Shown: positions 1 to 10,449, counted from the stretch's first letter. The stretch: 64,000 bases of DNA from Isoetes taiwanensis (GCA_021234155.1 JAJEKV010000094.1:3640535-3704534), one strand, 5' to 3'. Notes: generated by a model not told the origin, from the letters alone. A program made the numbers and translations.

Positions 1-137
1 ATCATTGTTTTGTATTGGATCTATCTTGCATATTCAATTACTGCACAAAGTAAAAGCGAGACAAAGAGTCTAAAGTGGGTTCATGGTTTAAATTTCATTT
101 TACATTTCTCAAGCATGCTATTTACATCATCTTATAG

Positions 138-1185
138 CAGGCAATGTCCTACTTGGTTGAGCTGCAGAGGACTCACAACTACTCATCATAACTTCCAGAA
201 GTAAGTATCTTTTGAATAATACAATATTTGCTCAAACATATAGCAGCATGGGGACTTTAGAATGCTAATTTAGTAGTTTAGGGATAGTAATATCCAATAG
301 AAATGCATGTGGGAGGACTCTATTGATCTTTGGCGTAATGTCTACATTTGATTGCATCAGCTCACAATAAAACTGGAAATGTAAATGCTTGCTTTTCAAA
401 GCTGAATGATATCCTATTGTAGCGGAGAAGCGTAAAGAAGACAATCCCCCAGGCTGGTCTTCTAAATTTTGCAACCCATTTTTTAAGAGGTGATATTTTT
501 TCTTCCATGGGAAAGCGAAGAAGCATTAGCAAGTTATTACGATGGGCTGAAAAGTCAAGAAGGAATACTTAGGAAGGTGATCCACGAATGGGAGATAGCT
601 ACCGCCAAATGGCTGAGGTTTATACGAGGTCCTTGGGTATCTGAGATACCTTATCATTTGCTAAAAAGCTTTGGTTATTCATCAAAAAGTCATGGCGTTG
701 GATCTCTTGCGTAAGCATCGGATAGGCGGCTTCTTGCGGTCATCTACAAGGGCATGGATGATTATGAGAAGGTTTTGGAACAACATAAGCTTGCGAGAAG
801 TGTTTATACAACACAACTTTGCGGATGCTAGAATTGCGGATATTGCAATTCTGCGGACTTGCAAATTATCCTCAAACTTTATAGCGATCTTTGTGGCTAC
901 AACTGCGAGAATACATTATCTCAAATGGATGCGAGAAAGCCACGCAAAATCATTAGTACATGTGAACTTGGCAAAAGCATAAGCTTAGTTTGGAAAATGT
1001 GGTGGATGCCGACGCCATTGCCAAATTCCATTAGATATATCTAAGAACGACAAGGCTAGCAAACAAGTTGGCGGTTCTTGAGAAGGCTTTGTTGAGCTTG
1101 CTTCCATTAGTGAAAGGTTGAGTGAGTCGAGCAGTTTGTTACATTCTTTGAAACATGTGCACAAATGCAACATGTCTCTATAGAA
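138..1185 (+). pseudogene. TPR protein fragment, kinesin light chain-related-like (pseudogene)
   Basis: Broken coding fragments recall plant kinesin-light-chain-related TPR proteins, which scaffold cortical microtubules and cellulose synthase. An exon-like piece at 138-200 follows a TTATAG acceptor, ends at a GTAAGT donor and contains YLVELQRTHNYSS, but has an in-frame TAA before the donor. At 588 the frame reads MGDSYRQMAEVYT. After a frameshift, 721-810 reads DRRLLAVIYKGMDDYEKVLE, which matches the A/B-helix spacing of this family as I remember it. Remnants, including an ANLQI-like stretch near 855, continue to about 950; the rest to 1185 is too decayed to align. The piece covers only a few TPRs of a protein usually about 600 aa. 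It sits on the same strand as the Helitron end at 8560, so capture by that element is possible but unproven. The TPR call is moderately sure; the exact family is less so. Confidence 0.42.
201..483. other. Non-coding spacer, possible intron of the TPR fragment
   Basis: The stretch starts with a GTAAGTATC donor-like sequence, is AT-rich, and lies between the two recognisable parts of the TPR pseudogene. Short open frames on both strands here show no domain. It is best read as a decayed intron. Confidence 0.3.
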
Positions 1186-1840
1186 CACTAAAAGCAACTT
1201 TGGCGCATCAACAATCTGTGATTAAGGCTCTTGCTTCTCCTTTTTGGGATGCAATTATAATATAATCAATTAAAATGTGGCAAAATTAATTAATTAAAAT
1301 GTGGCAAAATTAATCAAATCGCCCCTATGTACATAAATTTAGTTCATTGGATTTGTCATGGTTCCCCAATCACTTCCTCACGGTTTACATAGCATTTATT
1401 GATTGAATTTGTTCTTCTATGAATCATCAAGAAGAGGATATTATCTTACTATGCAAGTTAATGCCTTTGTTCCATTAATGATGAAGCTTTTGTGCTAGAG
1501 CCGATATATAGGCACTTGGAATTCTTGCATTGGGTTAGTACATGGTCATGCACCGTTCTCAAAATATCCACCCGATGAAGGTAGTATCCATTTTGAACAT
1601 GTGCATGATAAGTTTTCGTTCTCAAAATATTTACCAATGAAGGTAATATAAGTTTGTTCGATTTATTTGTTTCAACATGTGCTAGGTTTTTTATCTTTCA
1701 TTTAATTGTTCTGTACCATATACTTATGAGACAATAAATTTTCAACATACATTTAGTGTCACATTACATGCTACCACCTATTACGTTGATAGCCTTCACA
1801 TTGTGATTTATTTATGGCTGCTGGCTATTTTTTCTCCATT
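1186..1840. other. AT-rich non-coding sequence with small local duplications
   Basis: No gene is visible. A motif with core AATTAAAATGTGGCAAAAT occurs twice in tandem near 1266-1313. A block starting CTCAAAATAT occurs at about 1558 and again at about 1620. Otherwise nothing. Confidence 0.5.
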
Positions 1841-2053
1841 CCCCTGTTTAATGGCCCCACAAAACAACTCTTCCATCTAATCTTTGGAAAGCAAGAGTGG
1901 GTCTCTTTTGACAGCCAGTACTTTAAAACTCTAGCAACAGAACGACATTGAACTTAACAGAAGTAATAGGAAGGATACGGACAGATTGGATAGACAAACT
2001 GTAAGCCTGTAAGGCAAGGGATAAAGGTTTTTCCTGAATCAGTACTGTATTTA
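1841..2053 (+). repeat. Left copy of a ~210-bp direct repeat flanking the MULE/methyltransferase block
   Basis: Starts CCCCTGTTTAATGGCCCC and ends TACTGTATTT. The same sequence, with scattered changes and small indels, recurs in the same orientation at 7310-7520. A shorter sequence ending CTCCATTCCCCTGTTT occurs just before and overlapping its start (1827-1849) and again right after it (2053-2075). The pair brackets the methyltransferase-like gene and the MULE transposase. They could be flanking genomic duplicates or the ends of a larger element; they lack the TG...CA ends of an LTR. Confidence 0.7.
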
Positions 2054-2103
2054 TTTTTTCTCCATTCCCCTGTTTGAGTGCAAATTTTTAGAGGGTTTTT
2101 TTA

Positions 2104-2707
2104 AGGATGGTTTAGGGGGTTTTTTTGTTTATGATTTAAAATGTGCATTTAAATGCACCCATTTCGATGAGAGTGGCTTTGAGATGTTATATTTATGTCA
2201 TTGATTAACAAGGCATTGTAAAGTTAGATATAGAATAAAGCTCAAACTTTCACTAGAATATAGAACTTTCTACTTCCAGCTAATTACCGTTTCAGCAACA
2301 TCTATTCATATAAAAAAAAAACCTTTATGTTATAGATCGTAGTTGATTGTGCCAAGAGGATTTTAGAGCTTTTGATTTTAACTTAAAAAAGCATACTTAG
2401 AGTTATATGTTGAAGTAAAGAAAACCTTTAAGCATTTTAACCGGTTTGCATACAAGGAGAAGAAGTAAAACTTAAAGCTCTTGTCCCGTCCATATCATGA
2501 TAAAAACATCTCAATCCTGTTCACATTCATCATCTACAAGGAAACATCGCTTGCGCCTCTTATCTTTTATCTTTTGAGATCTTGATCCAACTAAAAAGCG
2601 AGCCATAGATTCTGCATAGACAGGAAGAACACTATAATAATTAGCTAATAACCATAATTAACTATTATTACAAGAAAAAAGAGGAAAGCCACTTTCATGT
2701 ACACTTA
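2104..2707. other. Non-coding flank inside the MULE candidate
   Basis: AT-rich, with no coding frame and a poly-A tract near 2310-2320. It lies downstream of the stop codon of the minus-strand methyltransferase-like gene and would hold its 3' UTR. Confidence 0.4.
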
Positions 2708-3637
2708 CTAAGCAGGTTCGTCATCTTCTTGAGGTATTTCGTCATCAGATTCTTCATCGAAAGATATATTGCGCTTCTCAGTAGTGGTAGGAGGCACTTT
2801 TTGAAGTTTTGATAAACGCGTAAATCTCACATGCTCAACAAGTGCCTTATCATTGTCAATCCCATAACAATGACGAGACAAAATAGCAGATGCAACTAAT
2901 GTAGAACCTGTTCCACTAAATAAATCTAATATCAAACCTTCTTTGGGACTCATGTTCTCAATGATGAATTTCATGAAGTCGATTGATTTCTCAATGAGCT
3001 TTCTACTTGGTGATGATTGACTCGCAGCAAGTCTACTTCCAGGTGTAAAGAAATGTTTCAGTGAAGCTTTGGCACATGAGAAACTATCACCTGAAAAGAC
3101 CACATCATAAAAGATTCATAAGATTGTTACCATATAATTTTAACATTCATTACATTAAATGAAAATATAGCCAAACTTACTTTCAGAAATGCCACTTGTT
3201 TGAAGAGATGGTTTTGTTCCCTTTCTTGACCATAAGTTAACAATAAGCACATTATTTGCAACCATCCCCATTCTATCTTTTGTGTAGCCAAAAGCTCCAT
3301 CTTGTTGCAGAAAATAAAATCTTGTAGTTTCTAGGCATTTCAGCCTTGCCTCTTTTTCTATTGTCTTCCATTGTTCTGGTGAACAAATAGATACTATCCA
3401 ACCATCATCATCTAAACATAAGGTTCCAAAGGAGAATGCAGCTTGCACCAAACTGTGGGTGCATTTGTTCCACTCTGGAACCTCCAAGTAATCGTTGCTT
3501 TGCAAGTCATGTGTGGGAAAGTCAATGATAACTAAATCATAGCCCCAATCTCTTGTAACTCCGCTTCTGCTATATTTATGAGAGTCCCTGGAATGAACTT
3601 TTGCAAACTCCTTATTCAGGTTTCGGCAAACTCCTTA
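2708..3637 (-). CDS. N6/N4-type DNA methyltransferase-like protein, two exons, 5' end undefined
   Basis: The minus strand is open from about 3637 to 3181, spliced across 3091-3180 (GTAAGT donor, TTTTCAG acceptor, phase kept), then open to a TAA-type stop at 2708, giving about 280 residues. Near the N-terminus is DLVIIDFPTHD, at the place of the catalytic DPPY/SPPY motif IV. Near the C-terminus is LDLFSGTGSTLVAS followed by GIDND, a good match to the AdoMet-binding motif I of N6_N4_Mtase enzymes. The order IV then I is that of the permuted beta class. The acidic tail (DEESDDEIPQEDDEPA) is outside the core. Motif IV is DFPT rather than DPPY, so activity is doubtful, and no clear start codon or upstream exon was found. 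It is divergent from the MULE transposase and is the best-preserved frame in the block. N4-cytosine methyltransferases of this type are known in Marchantia and bdelloid rotifers; whether this is related needs a search. Confidence 0.6.
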
Positions 3638-3716
3638 CTTAGGCAAACTCCTTATTCAGGCAAACTCCTTATTTCAGGCAAACTCCTTATTCAGGCATAA
3701 TCTCCTTATTTCGTTT
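3600..3716. repeat. Short tandem repeats in the divergent promoter region
   Basis: About five imperfect copies of a 17-21 bp unit with core GGCAAACTCCTTATTCA lie between the methyltransferase-like gene and the MULE frame. The copies differ by one or two bases and by insertions such as TTTC. The array overlaps the 5' end of the open minus-strand frame and would sit in a shared, bidirectional promoter. Confidence 0.75.
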
Positions 3717-3792
3717 GTGCTGTTAAACGTATTGCACCAACTCACCCATTTTTATTTTACAGGATAATTGGCTCTGAATCTTCTTCTTCGTC

Positions 3793-6700
3793 ATGGCTCT
3801 AAAGGATTGTGATATTCTGAGTTTCACCGCATCCGATATGATCATCACCTCTCCTGGAAAGCGTATGAGAATCTTCTCGAACTTTGATAATGGAGAATGT
3901 TGTTTGAACAGGAAGTGGCTATGTGACAGTTTCCAATTCAGGTTGGTCGGTTTGTGTGTTATTCAATCCTTCACTGGTAGAGAGGGAAGCTCAATGCGCC
4001 TTGAAGAATCCACCGACGATAAAGGTGAAGTTGTTTTCAAAGCACTTGCAGCAAATGGTAACTTTATTTCTGTCGAAGGAGCGCCAATTTGTATAAGCAC
4101 TCCAAATGCACCAATACTGGTTGAAAGCCCTACTAATGAAGGTCGAGAACGATCCAACAAGCCTGTGTCAACATTTGAAAGAATTCTTTGGAGTTTTGGA
4201 TCAAGTAAGTTGAAAAAGATTTGTGAGTCAGTACAGTTTGCACTAGAAGTTGAATACCTACCGCCCTAACTATAATGATACTTTAGTTTTTGAGTTGCCT
4301 CTGATGTCCTCAAGTCCATATGCGGTATGGAACATAAAGCTTGATCCATATATTTGGAGCAAGCCAGAGAAAACGAGTCAAGCATTTGATGGTGTGGTTA
4401 AATATTCTAGATGTTGTGGACATCTAAGATGCATGAATCCTACATGTGACTATTTCCTTTCTAGAGGTGTTCCAAACGATGTTCAATGGAAAGGTACTTT
4501 GTGAAAACAACCCACGCTTGGTCTTTTGTCCAAGGTCAAGGTGTACTAGCTTGTGAATATTGTGAGGAACAACCTTCGTTGCATCTCATTATGCAAATGT
4601 GTAATCTATTACGTATTCCCCGATAATGCCAATCACACAAGATTAGTCCTTCATGTTGGGAAGCATGAACACCCATTTAGATCTCCACCAAGTCGGGAGG
4701 AAGTAATTCAGTGTAAAAATATTGTTCAAGCAAAAGCAAGTGGATCTGTTCTTAGAAAGGGGCCAAAAGAAATAGAAAAGGAAGTTGCCATGGAAATGAT
4801 GATCAATAAATTGATATCATCAGATGAAGCCTCTGAAATACATATGTGGGACAAAGAAAAAATTGATGGACTGCTAAAACAATTGCAGCCTCTTTGCTTC
4901 AAACGGAGGTATGGCTAGTATACAAAAGAGAATAACATTGTTCTCTTTTCTTCATTGCATATAACGTGAAGTCTAAGCATTTCTTCATTGCAGGATACGT
5001 CAATGGATAAACAAGACTCTAGAAACGCGTAGCCAACAGAAAGATGAGATTGGGAAGATCCTCTACTTAAAACAGCATTGCAAGTATCAGTTTTTCCATG
5101 GTTCCAAGTTTCCCTATCAACTTCACGACGAGGTTACTGGTAGATGCTACATATTCAAAATGTCAACAACTGGCCCTGGATCTGGAGTAGAACTTGTGAA
5201 CAGGATGCGTCCTGGAGGAGATTTGGAGAATGCTTGGGTCCATTTTGACCACGTTAAGCGTATACCTGGATGGACATCTTTGGCTTGCCATGTATATGAT
5301 CCTAGGTACTCATTCAACTTCAGTCATCTATGTGACTTGTATTGTTTAGTTTACCATATTTAGTTTTTGTTCATTACTTTCAGCATGCGTTGTCTATTGA
5401 AGATACCAGCTCACAAGTAAAGTTTTGGAAGAAGCTAAACAACGTGATGGTCTTAAAGACTTCCAAGCCTGCACAATTTAGAGGATTCATGGCTGATGAA
5501 GCTCAAGCCAATTGGAATGCAGTTCGTCTAGTATTTAATGATGGCCAACCAATGGAAGGCAAAGAGCGTGGATGTCAATTTCACTGGGAGCAGTGTCTTC
5601 AAAGGCATACAAATAAATATATTACACAAGAACATAGACAAGAGCATTTAACTTTATGCGAGCATGGAGATTAGCAACATCTTTGAATGAAGCTGAGATT
5701 GCTTATCATAATATTATCACATGGTGGCCAGGAAGAGCCAATCCAGGAGACCTACCTTCATTAGGATCTTGGCTTGCATGGTGGCATCAAAGGGCTAGTA
5801 GGTGGGGAAATTTCATGCATGATGGTGTTGATCTAATTACAACCTTTCGGATACCAAACACAAATATAATCCGAATACGTGCATGCAAGTTGGTTAGCTT
5901 CAAGAGGTTATGTTAGTAAGATAAGTTTGTATGATGCTTGTCTACATGATCTCAATTGAATCATGCATTAAAAAGTGCAAAGTGTAAATCACCACGGGGA
6001 TCACAATTTTGTTGGCACAGTCACGGGTGGCCACAGCGATTCGAAGAATAAGCACTCCCAGCTCTTGACATGGTAAGTCCTTGGTTTGTGTCAATGCGGT
6101 TAATTCATCTCTTTGCATCTTGGAATTAGGTTTCCACAAATCCGGGTTAAGGAGGAATAATCGAGGCAGTTCTTAAGTGGACAAGAGATAGTTCAGTACA
6201 ATAGGGACAATGGATCGGTAGCCATCGACCCGGATAAGAGGGCTCACACTTTCGGTCTAGAATCGGAATTGATGCATCAATAAGACGTAATATAGTGTTT
6301 GATGAAGCTACCTATATTGTTCATGAGTTTGATGTACCTCAAGAAGAGTGGGCTATTAGAAGAACTGAACCAGGTAGTAGAGTGAAGTGCCAGGGAAAAT
6401 TAGGACCAAATGGTAGAAAGTGCAACTCCTTTATCAATAAGATCATTACTAGATCAACGGCGACACCATGTTTCACGAGGGGGCAAGGGCGACAAATGGA
6501 AGGAAAGTCGTGCAAAAGTTTTGGTTTTGTCCTGAACATGTGCAACACACTTGGTATCCCTCTACTAACATATTACATGTGCCAGCTAGACCAGCTGATT
6601 GGCCAGTCAGTACTGGGGTCAAACTAAGCAGTGAAGAGTTGGGAGTATTAGAGAGGGGGAACTACTCAATTAGAGGGATCAACCCAGGCAATCCTTGCAT

Positions 6701-6995
6701 GCAAAATGAATCCACCACGGCGAGCAACTCAATGACAGTTATGGTGCGGTTTGGAAAACGTATGAATAAAAGAACAAAGTTGGGGAAGGAAGCAGAAGTT
6801 AGACTTGAACAAGCTCTGCAATTCGAATGTCAAGTGCTTTCAATGAAAGTCATCACACCTCAGTTAGATGTCGAATACTGTATTAGAAGACCAAATGAAA
6901 CTTACAAAGTGAGAATGCAGAATATCGAGTGCACATGTGCAGATTTCTTGGCTAGAACAACAAAACAATAATATACTCCATGCAAACATCGATGT
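3793..6995 (+). pseudogene. MULE transposase with N-terminal zinc-binding module and SWIM finger, decayed
   Basis: This transposase would cut and paste the element at its terminal inverted repeats. The first frame starts at ATG 3793; a frameshift near 4255 moves it to the frame with YSRCCGHLRCMNPTCDYF (a WRKY/GCM- or FLYWCH-like zinc module, about 4405-4455). Further shifts lie near 4497, 4550, 5384 and 5660. Two introns keep consensus borders: 4909-4993 (GTATGG...TTGCAG) and 5306-5383 (GTACTC...TTTCAG). The catalytic core shows HFDHVKRIPGWTSL, then GFMADEAQANW and the MULE-typical C-x2-H motif CQFHW at 5573-5587. Tryptophan-rich WLAWWHQRASRWG follows at about 5770-5815. The C-terminus has IECTCADFL...PCKH, a SWIM-type CxC...CxH finger, but a TAA separates its two halves at about 6968. 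The part from 5917 to 6290 is the most decayed. Family is secure; it cannot be expressed as one protein. Confidence 0.75.
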
Positions 6996-7309
6996 TTGTT
7001 CCGGCCAAGATATTGAACCATGACCCTAGATTGCATTTAGGCGTCATCCAACCCGTGATCACGGATGATGTCCTCACGATTAATCCTTCGTTGATGTCCT
7101 GTTTAGTCCTACGTAACATATCTCTTTGAAATTATTTCCATATGTTAATGTTATCTTCATATTAATTATTAAGCGAAGTGTGCACTATGTCTCATGAAAT
7201 GCTTATTCATTCTAAGTTGTGAGGTGCAAATTTATAAATTTTAACTTTCTTTTTTTGGTATTTAACCCTCTTTGCCATCATGAAAAAAACCCTCTAATAA
7301 AAATCCCCC
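6996..7309. other. Non-coding sequence to the right end of the MULE block
   Basis: AT-rich 3' flank of the transposase. It ends with the candidate right terminal repeat (AAAAAAACCCTCTAA) and a C-tract that leads into the right direct repeat. No gene seen. Confidence 0.4.
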
Positions 7310-7520
7310 CCCCTGTTTAATGGCCCCACAAAACAACTCTTCCATCTTATCTTTGAAAAGCAAGACCGGGTCTCTTTTGACAGCCAGTACTTTGAAGAGA
7401 GCGACATTGAACTCTAGCAGAAGTAATAAGAAGGATACGTACATATTGGACAGAGACAACCTGTAAGCCTGTAAGGCAACGGATAAAAAAGGTTTCTTTT
7501 GAAGCAGTACTACTGTATTT
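7310..7520 (+). repeat. Right copy of the ~210-bp direct repeat
   Basis: Matches 1841-2053 from CCCCTGTTTAATGGCCCC to TACTGTATTT, with substitutions and small indels (for example AGCAAGACCGGG against AGCAAGAGTGGG). Same orientation as the left copy. Confidence 0.7.
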
Positions 7521-8530
7521 CTCTATCTTTATATCTAGAGTTGTACTCATTATTCCCATCAACAAATTCAGTCCCAATTCCACTCGGTAGTTATTGTATG
7601 ACTGGGGTACACTTAATGAATTTTTGTTATATCTGTCCAAGGAGAATCTGGTTTCTGGTATTTTGCACTTTTAAACATTATGATCATGTTACTTTACCAC
7701 AAGCACAAGACTATATGGAGAGTATATTGACAGGATTTTCATTTGAATGTTAAGTTATTAAAGTTGTAAACATTATAATCACGTTATTTAATCAAATGAT
7801 GCGTTCTCAAATTATTTGCATCGAAATGTTATTAACTTATTTTACACTTCACAGTCACTTCTTTGATCCAACAAGCGAAAGTTCTTTCTTTATAAATTTG
7901 TTTTATGAAATAGGCATTTAATATGCTGCATTTAGCAACCCAAGTCTCATGCTCTCTACCCTATATAAAACTGACATTATAGACTACAAATACGAACTTG
8001 ACATTATAGAGTCCAAATACAACCTTAAGACCATGTTTAATTCCACGCACAAAATGCCCCTATTATGCTCTCCTACCATCTTCACCTAAAATATACGCCT
8101 ACCATCTTATAAATGCTTAAACAATAGAGATAAAAAAAATCTCCAACTTCTAACCCATTTAAATTTCAAAACCACCTGTGCATACATAAAAGTGAACCAT
8201 GTGAACACATCTACACACCAATATTGAATAATACGGTATTATGAAAGTCCAAGCTAAACCCCAGCTGTATTTCAAACCACCTCTTCAAATTGTGCTTAGG
8301 CAACATAGAGGACCAACTATCTGAAGCAATTATCAAGTACATCCAGGTTCGACATCATGTTATGAGTATTTGTACTTGGTCTAATATAGCATAATCAAGT
8401 TTAAAGTCCTAAATACCACACACATAAAATCCATATATTGAACTCTGTGTCTATGAATCTTAAAAAGTTCCTCTATACCATATGTCTATTCTAGCCAATA
8501 ATGACACGGGCACCTCTTCAAATTGTTACT
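7521..8530. other. AT-rich sequence, presumed 3' part of the Helitron
   Basis: No gene. A TATA-like TATATAAAAC lies near 7962. The phrase ACCTCTTCAAATTGT occurs at about 8278 and again at about 8511. By position this is the subterminal part of the Helitron that ends at 8560. Confidence 0.35.
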
Positions 8531-8560
8531 AAGCCCGGCAACGCCGGGCACCATAACTAG
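8531..8560 (+). mobile_element. Helitron 3' terminus (hairpin plus CTAG)
   Basis: The sequence reads GCCCGGCAACGCCGGGC, a 7-bp-stem hairpin, then ten bases and CTAG, followed by host T. This is the textbook 3' end of a plant Helitron: a short GC-rich hairpin 10-12 nt before CTRR, inserted between A and T. The 5' TC end is not identified; the expected left flank (as at 20810-20837) is not found in 1-8530, so the element may extend left beyond the window or its left side has been lost. If so, the TPR fragment and MULE block would lie inside it. Rep/helicase sequence is not seen, so it is non-autonomous as far as visible. Confidence 0.75.
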
Positions 8561-8739
8561 TATCATTAGAAAACAGGAATCACATTTGCATCCTTATACA
8601 CTTGGCTGCATTTACAGATTAGATTGAAGAAAGCATACTGTCAAATATCTAACATGTGGGTAAAGTTTTACCTGTTGATCAAGAAAACCAGCACATGCGG
8701 AGTAGCTTCTCTTGGTTTTGCTTGTTTTGGCTTGGACAT
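8561..8739 (-). pseudogene. Partial copy of an unidentified gene: intron and 3' part of an exon
   Basis: Nearly identical to 20838-21015. On the minus strand it holds the end of an exon (8672-8739, ending ...GFLDQQ) followed by a CAG|GTAAAA donor and intron. The intron is cut at 8561 by the Helitron end. Similarity stops at 8739 (CTTGGA, then unrelated CATTCC). See the fuller copy at 20783-21140 for the gene itself. Confidence 0.7.
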
Positions 8740-8848
8740 TCCATTGACAAGAAATTTAGATATTTATGATATATGAGAAATCAGAAAGGTGTGTTAAATA
8801 ATGGAAGAGATAAAAAAAGACCCATGTTAAGAACACATAACTGTACGT

Positions 8849-9424
8849 TGAACACATAACAACATCCAACATATAAAAATTAAATCCCCCAACACATAAC
8901 AACCATTACATTAACAACCAACACATAACTACTATTGACATTAATTAACACAACCATTGGGTCCAACACATTTAAATTAAAATCCCCCTTAAACCCCCTT
9001 TGGTTTGGGTGTATATTCACCACGGGGGTGACTCCAGGACAACGAGCTTTGGATAGGCATATTCACCCCTTATTCCTTAATCTACACCGCATTAAAGTTC
9101 CTCGTTTGTGGGGTATGCAAGTATAAAATTTGCTATCTTGTATAACAAGATTCGCAAAATACTATAAGATTTCAAGCGGGAATACTATATGGTGTTGATT
9201 TTGTGCACGTGCAAAATACAATTATGAGGGCTCTCGCTACCCTCGTTACCCCGGTGTGAATATACACCCAAACCAAAGGGTTTAAGGGGATTTTAATTTA
9301 AATGTGTTGGACCCAATGGTTGTGTTAATTAATGTCAATAGTAGTTATGTGTTGGTTGTTAATGTAATGGTTGTTATGTGTTGGGGATTTAATTTTATAT
9401 GTTGGATGTTAATAGTTTGTGTTG
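8849..9424. mobile_element. Foldback element, copy A
   Basis: Two arms of about 170-190 bp are inverted copies of each other. The left arm runs to TTTGGTTTGGGTGTATATTC at about 8999-9018; the right arm starts with its complement at about 9258 and ends ATGTTGGATGTTAATAG...GTGTTG at 9424. The loop of about 220 bp has no coding frame. The inner part with GGTTTGGGTG looks like a MITE end, with the arms continuing outward as further inverted repeat. No target duplication is obvious. A second copy follows at 10450. Confidence 0.75.
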
Positions 9425-10449
9425 CAAAAAATTTTGGCCGAGGCCTTAGGACGCCCCTTGGTGTGACAAAAATTTTAGAATTCAAACTAGAAAAAACTAG
9501 AATTCATTTTGAGACTTTCATCACATTGTAGCTTTTGACTTTCATCACAATGAAACAAATAGAACATAAGTAAAAGTTACTATAAAGATAGAGCGGATTG
9601 ATCCCATTATTCCGAAAGTCATAAAGTTTGCAACACCCATACACAAACATTTTTCAACCGAATTTAACAAAGACCTTTGGCCTCCATGGATTCTTGTGGT
9701 GAGAAACCAAAGTGGGAAACTTTTCTCGCGTGTTAGCACAAGGATCTAGAAGCCTTGGAATTTGCTTAATAACTGCCTCAAAATCTAAAAATGCATGGTA
9801 ATTTTTGCAACCTGCATTCGAATGAGCCATAAAACAATATCCAATAGCGCCAATCCTTAATAATCAATTTGGTAGGATGTGAAAGCCTACCAAACCCGCC
9901 AAAAATTACTGTTTTAGCATAGATAACTTAACCAAACATATCCATATCATACACTATCAAAACGATCTCGGAGAGAGATTTCCAACGCAATAAAAATCAT
10001 CTCAAATAGAGCTCTGGATCAAAAGTTATGATAAGAAATGTGTTGCCGGCCTTCAAGCCCTTCATGTGCCCATTATGCACCACACACACAAAAAGAGGGC
10101 TTTTGTTGTGAGCCATTGGTTGTTGACCATTACGCACCACACGCACAAAAAGGGGTTTTTGTTGTGAGCCATTGGTTGTTGACCATTATGCACCATACGC
10201 CCTGGGGGCTTTTGTTGTGAGCCATTGGTTGTTGACCATTATGCACCACACGCACAAAAAAGGGCTTTTGTTGTGAGCCATTGGTTGTTGACCATTGGAA
10301 AAAAAAAGGCTAAAATCAATGGCTCAGAAATGGTGCACTCTAGATATACGCATTAGTACATCCATTTGAATACATCACGAAATCATAGGAAAACCTTAGT
10401 GAAAAGCGTACAAAAACACAAAGAAAACCCCCTGTTATTATGCTACATA
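9425..10449 (+). repeat. Tail of the tandem unit, copy 1
   Basis: About 1 kb that follows the foldback element and recurs at 11026-11841. Shared landmarks are AAAATTTTGGCC at the start, the block around CCTCCATGGATTCTTGTGG, the minisatellite, and the end CCCCTGTTATTATGCTACAT. In this copy the end abuts foldback copy B. No coding frame is credible. Confidence 0.7.
10071..10292 (+). repeat. Minisatellite, four ~56-bp units
   Basis: Four head-to-tail units run from CATTATGCACCACAC to GCCATTGGTTGTTGAC. They differ at a few positions; the third has a GCCCTGGGGGC variant. A partial fifth (CATTGG) ends the array. The same array has only two units at 11569-11682. There are no spacers, so it is not CRISPR-like. 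Confidence 0.9.

Larger units (their letters stand above)
2083..7304 (+). mobile_element. Candidate MULE-like transposon carrying transposase and a divergent methyltransferase-like gene
   Basis: The left end near 2083-2104 (ATTTTTAGAGGGTTTTTTT) matches, in inverted orientation, AAAAAAACCCTCTAATAAA at about 7284-7304, giving short candidate terminal inverted repeats just inside the 210-bp direct repeats. Between them lie a minus-strand methyltransferase-like gene (2708-3637) and a plus-strand MULE transposase (3793-6995), divergently arranged. No clean 9-11 bp target duplication could be defined because the direct repeats begin so close to each end. The two genes may therefore be one element or two separate insertions. 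The transposase is dead, so the copy is not autonomous. Confidence 0.38.

Noticed and set aside
1841..7520. The 210-bp direct repeats as LTRs of a retrotransposon
   Set aside because: No TG/CA ends, no primer site or polypurine tract, and the interior codes for a DNA transposase.
10071..10292. Regular repeats resembling a CRISPR array
   Set aside because: Units are head to tail with no unique spacers, in a plant repeat that itself is duplicated.
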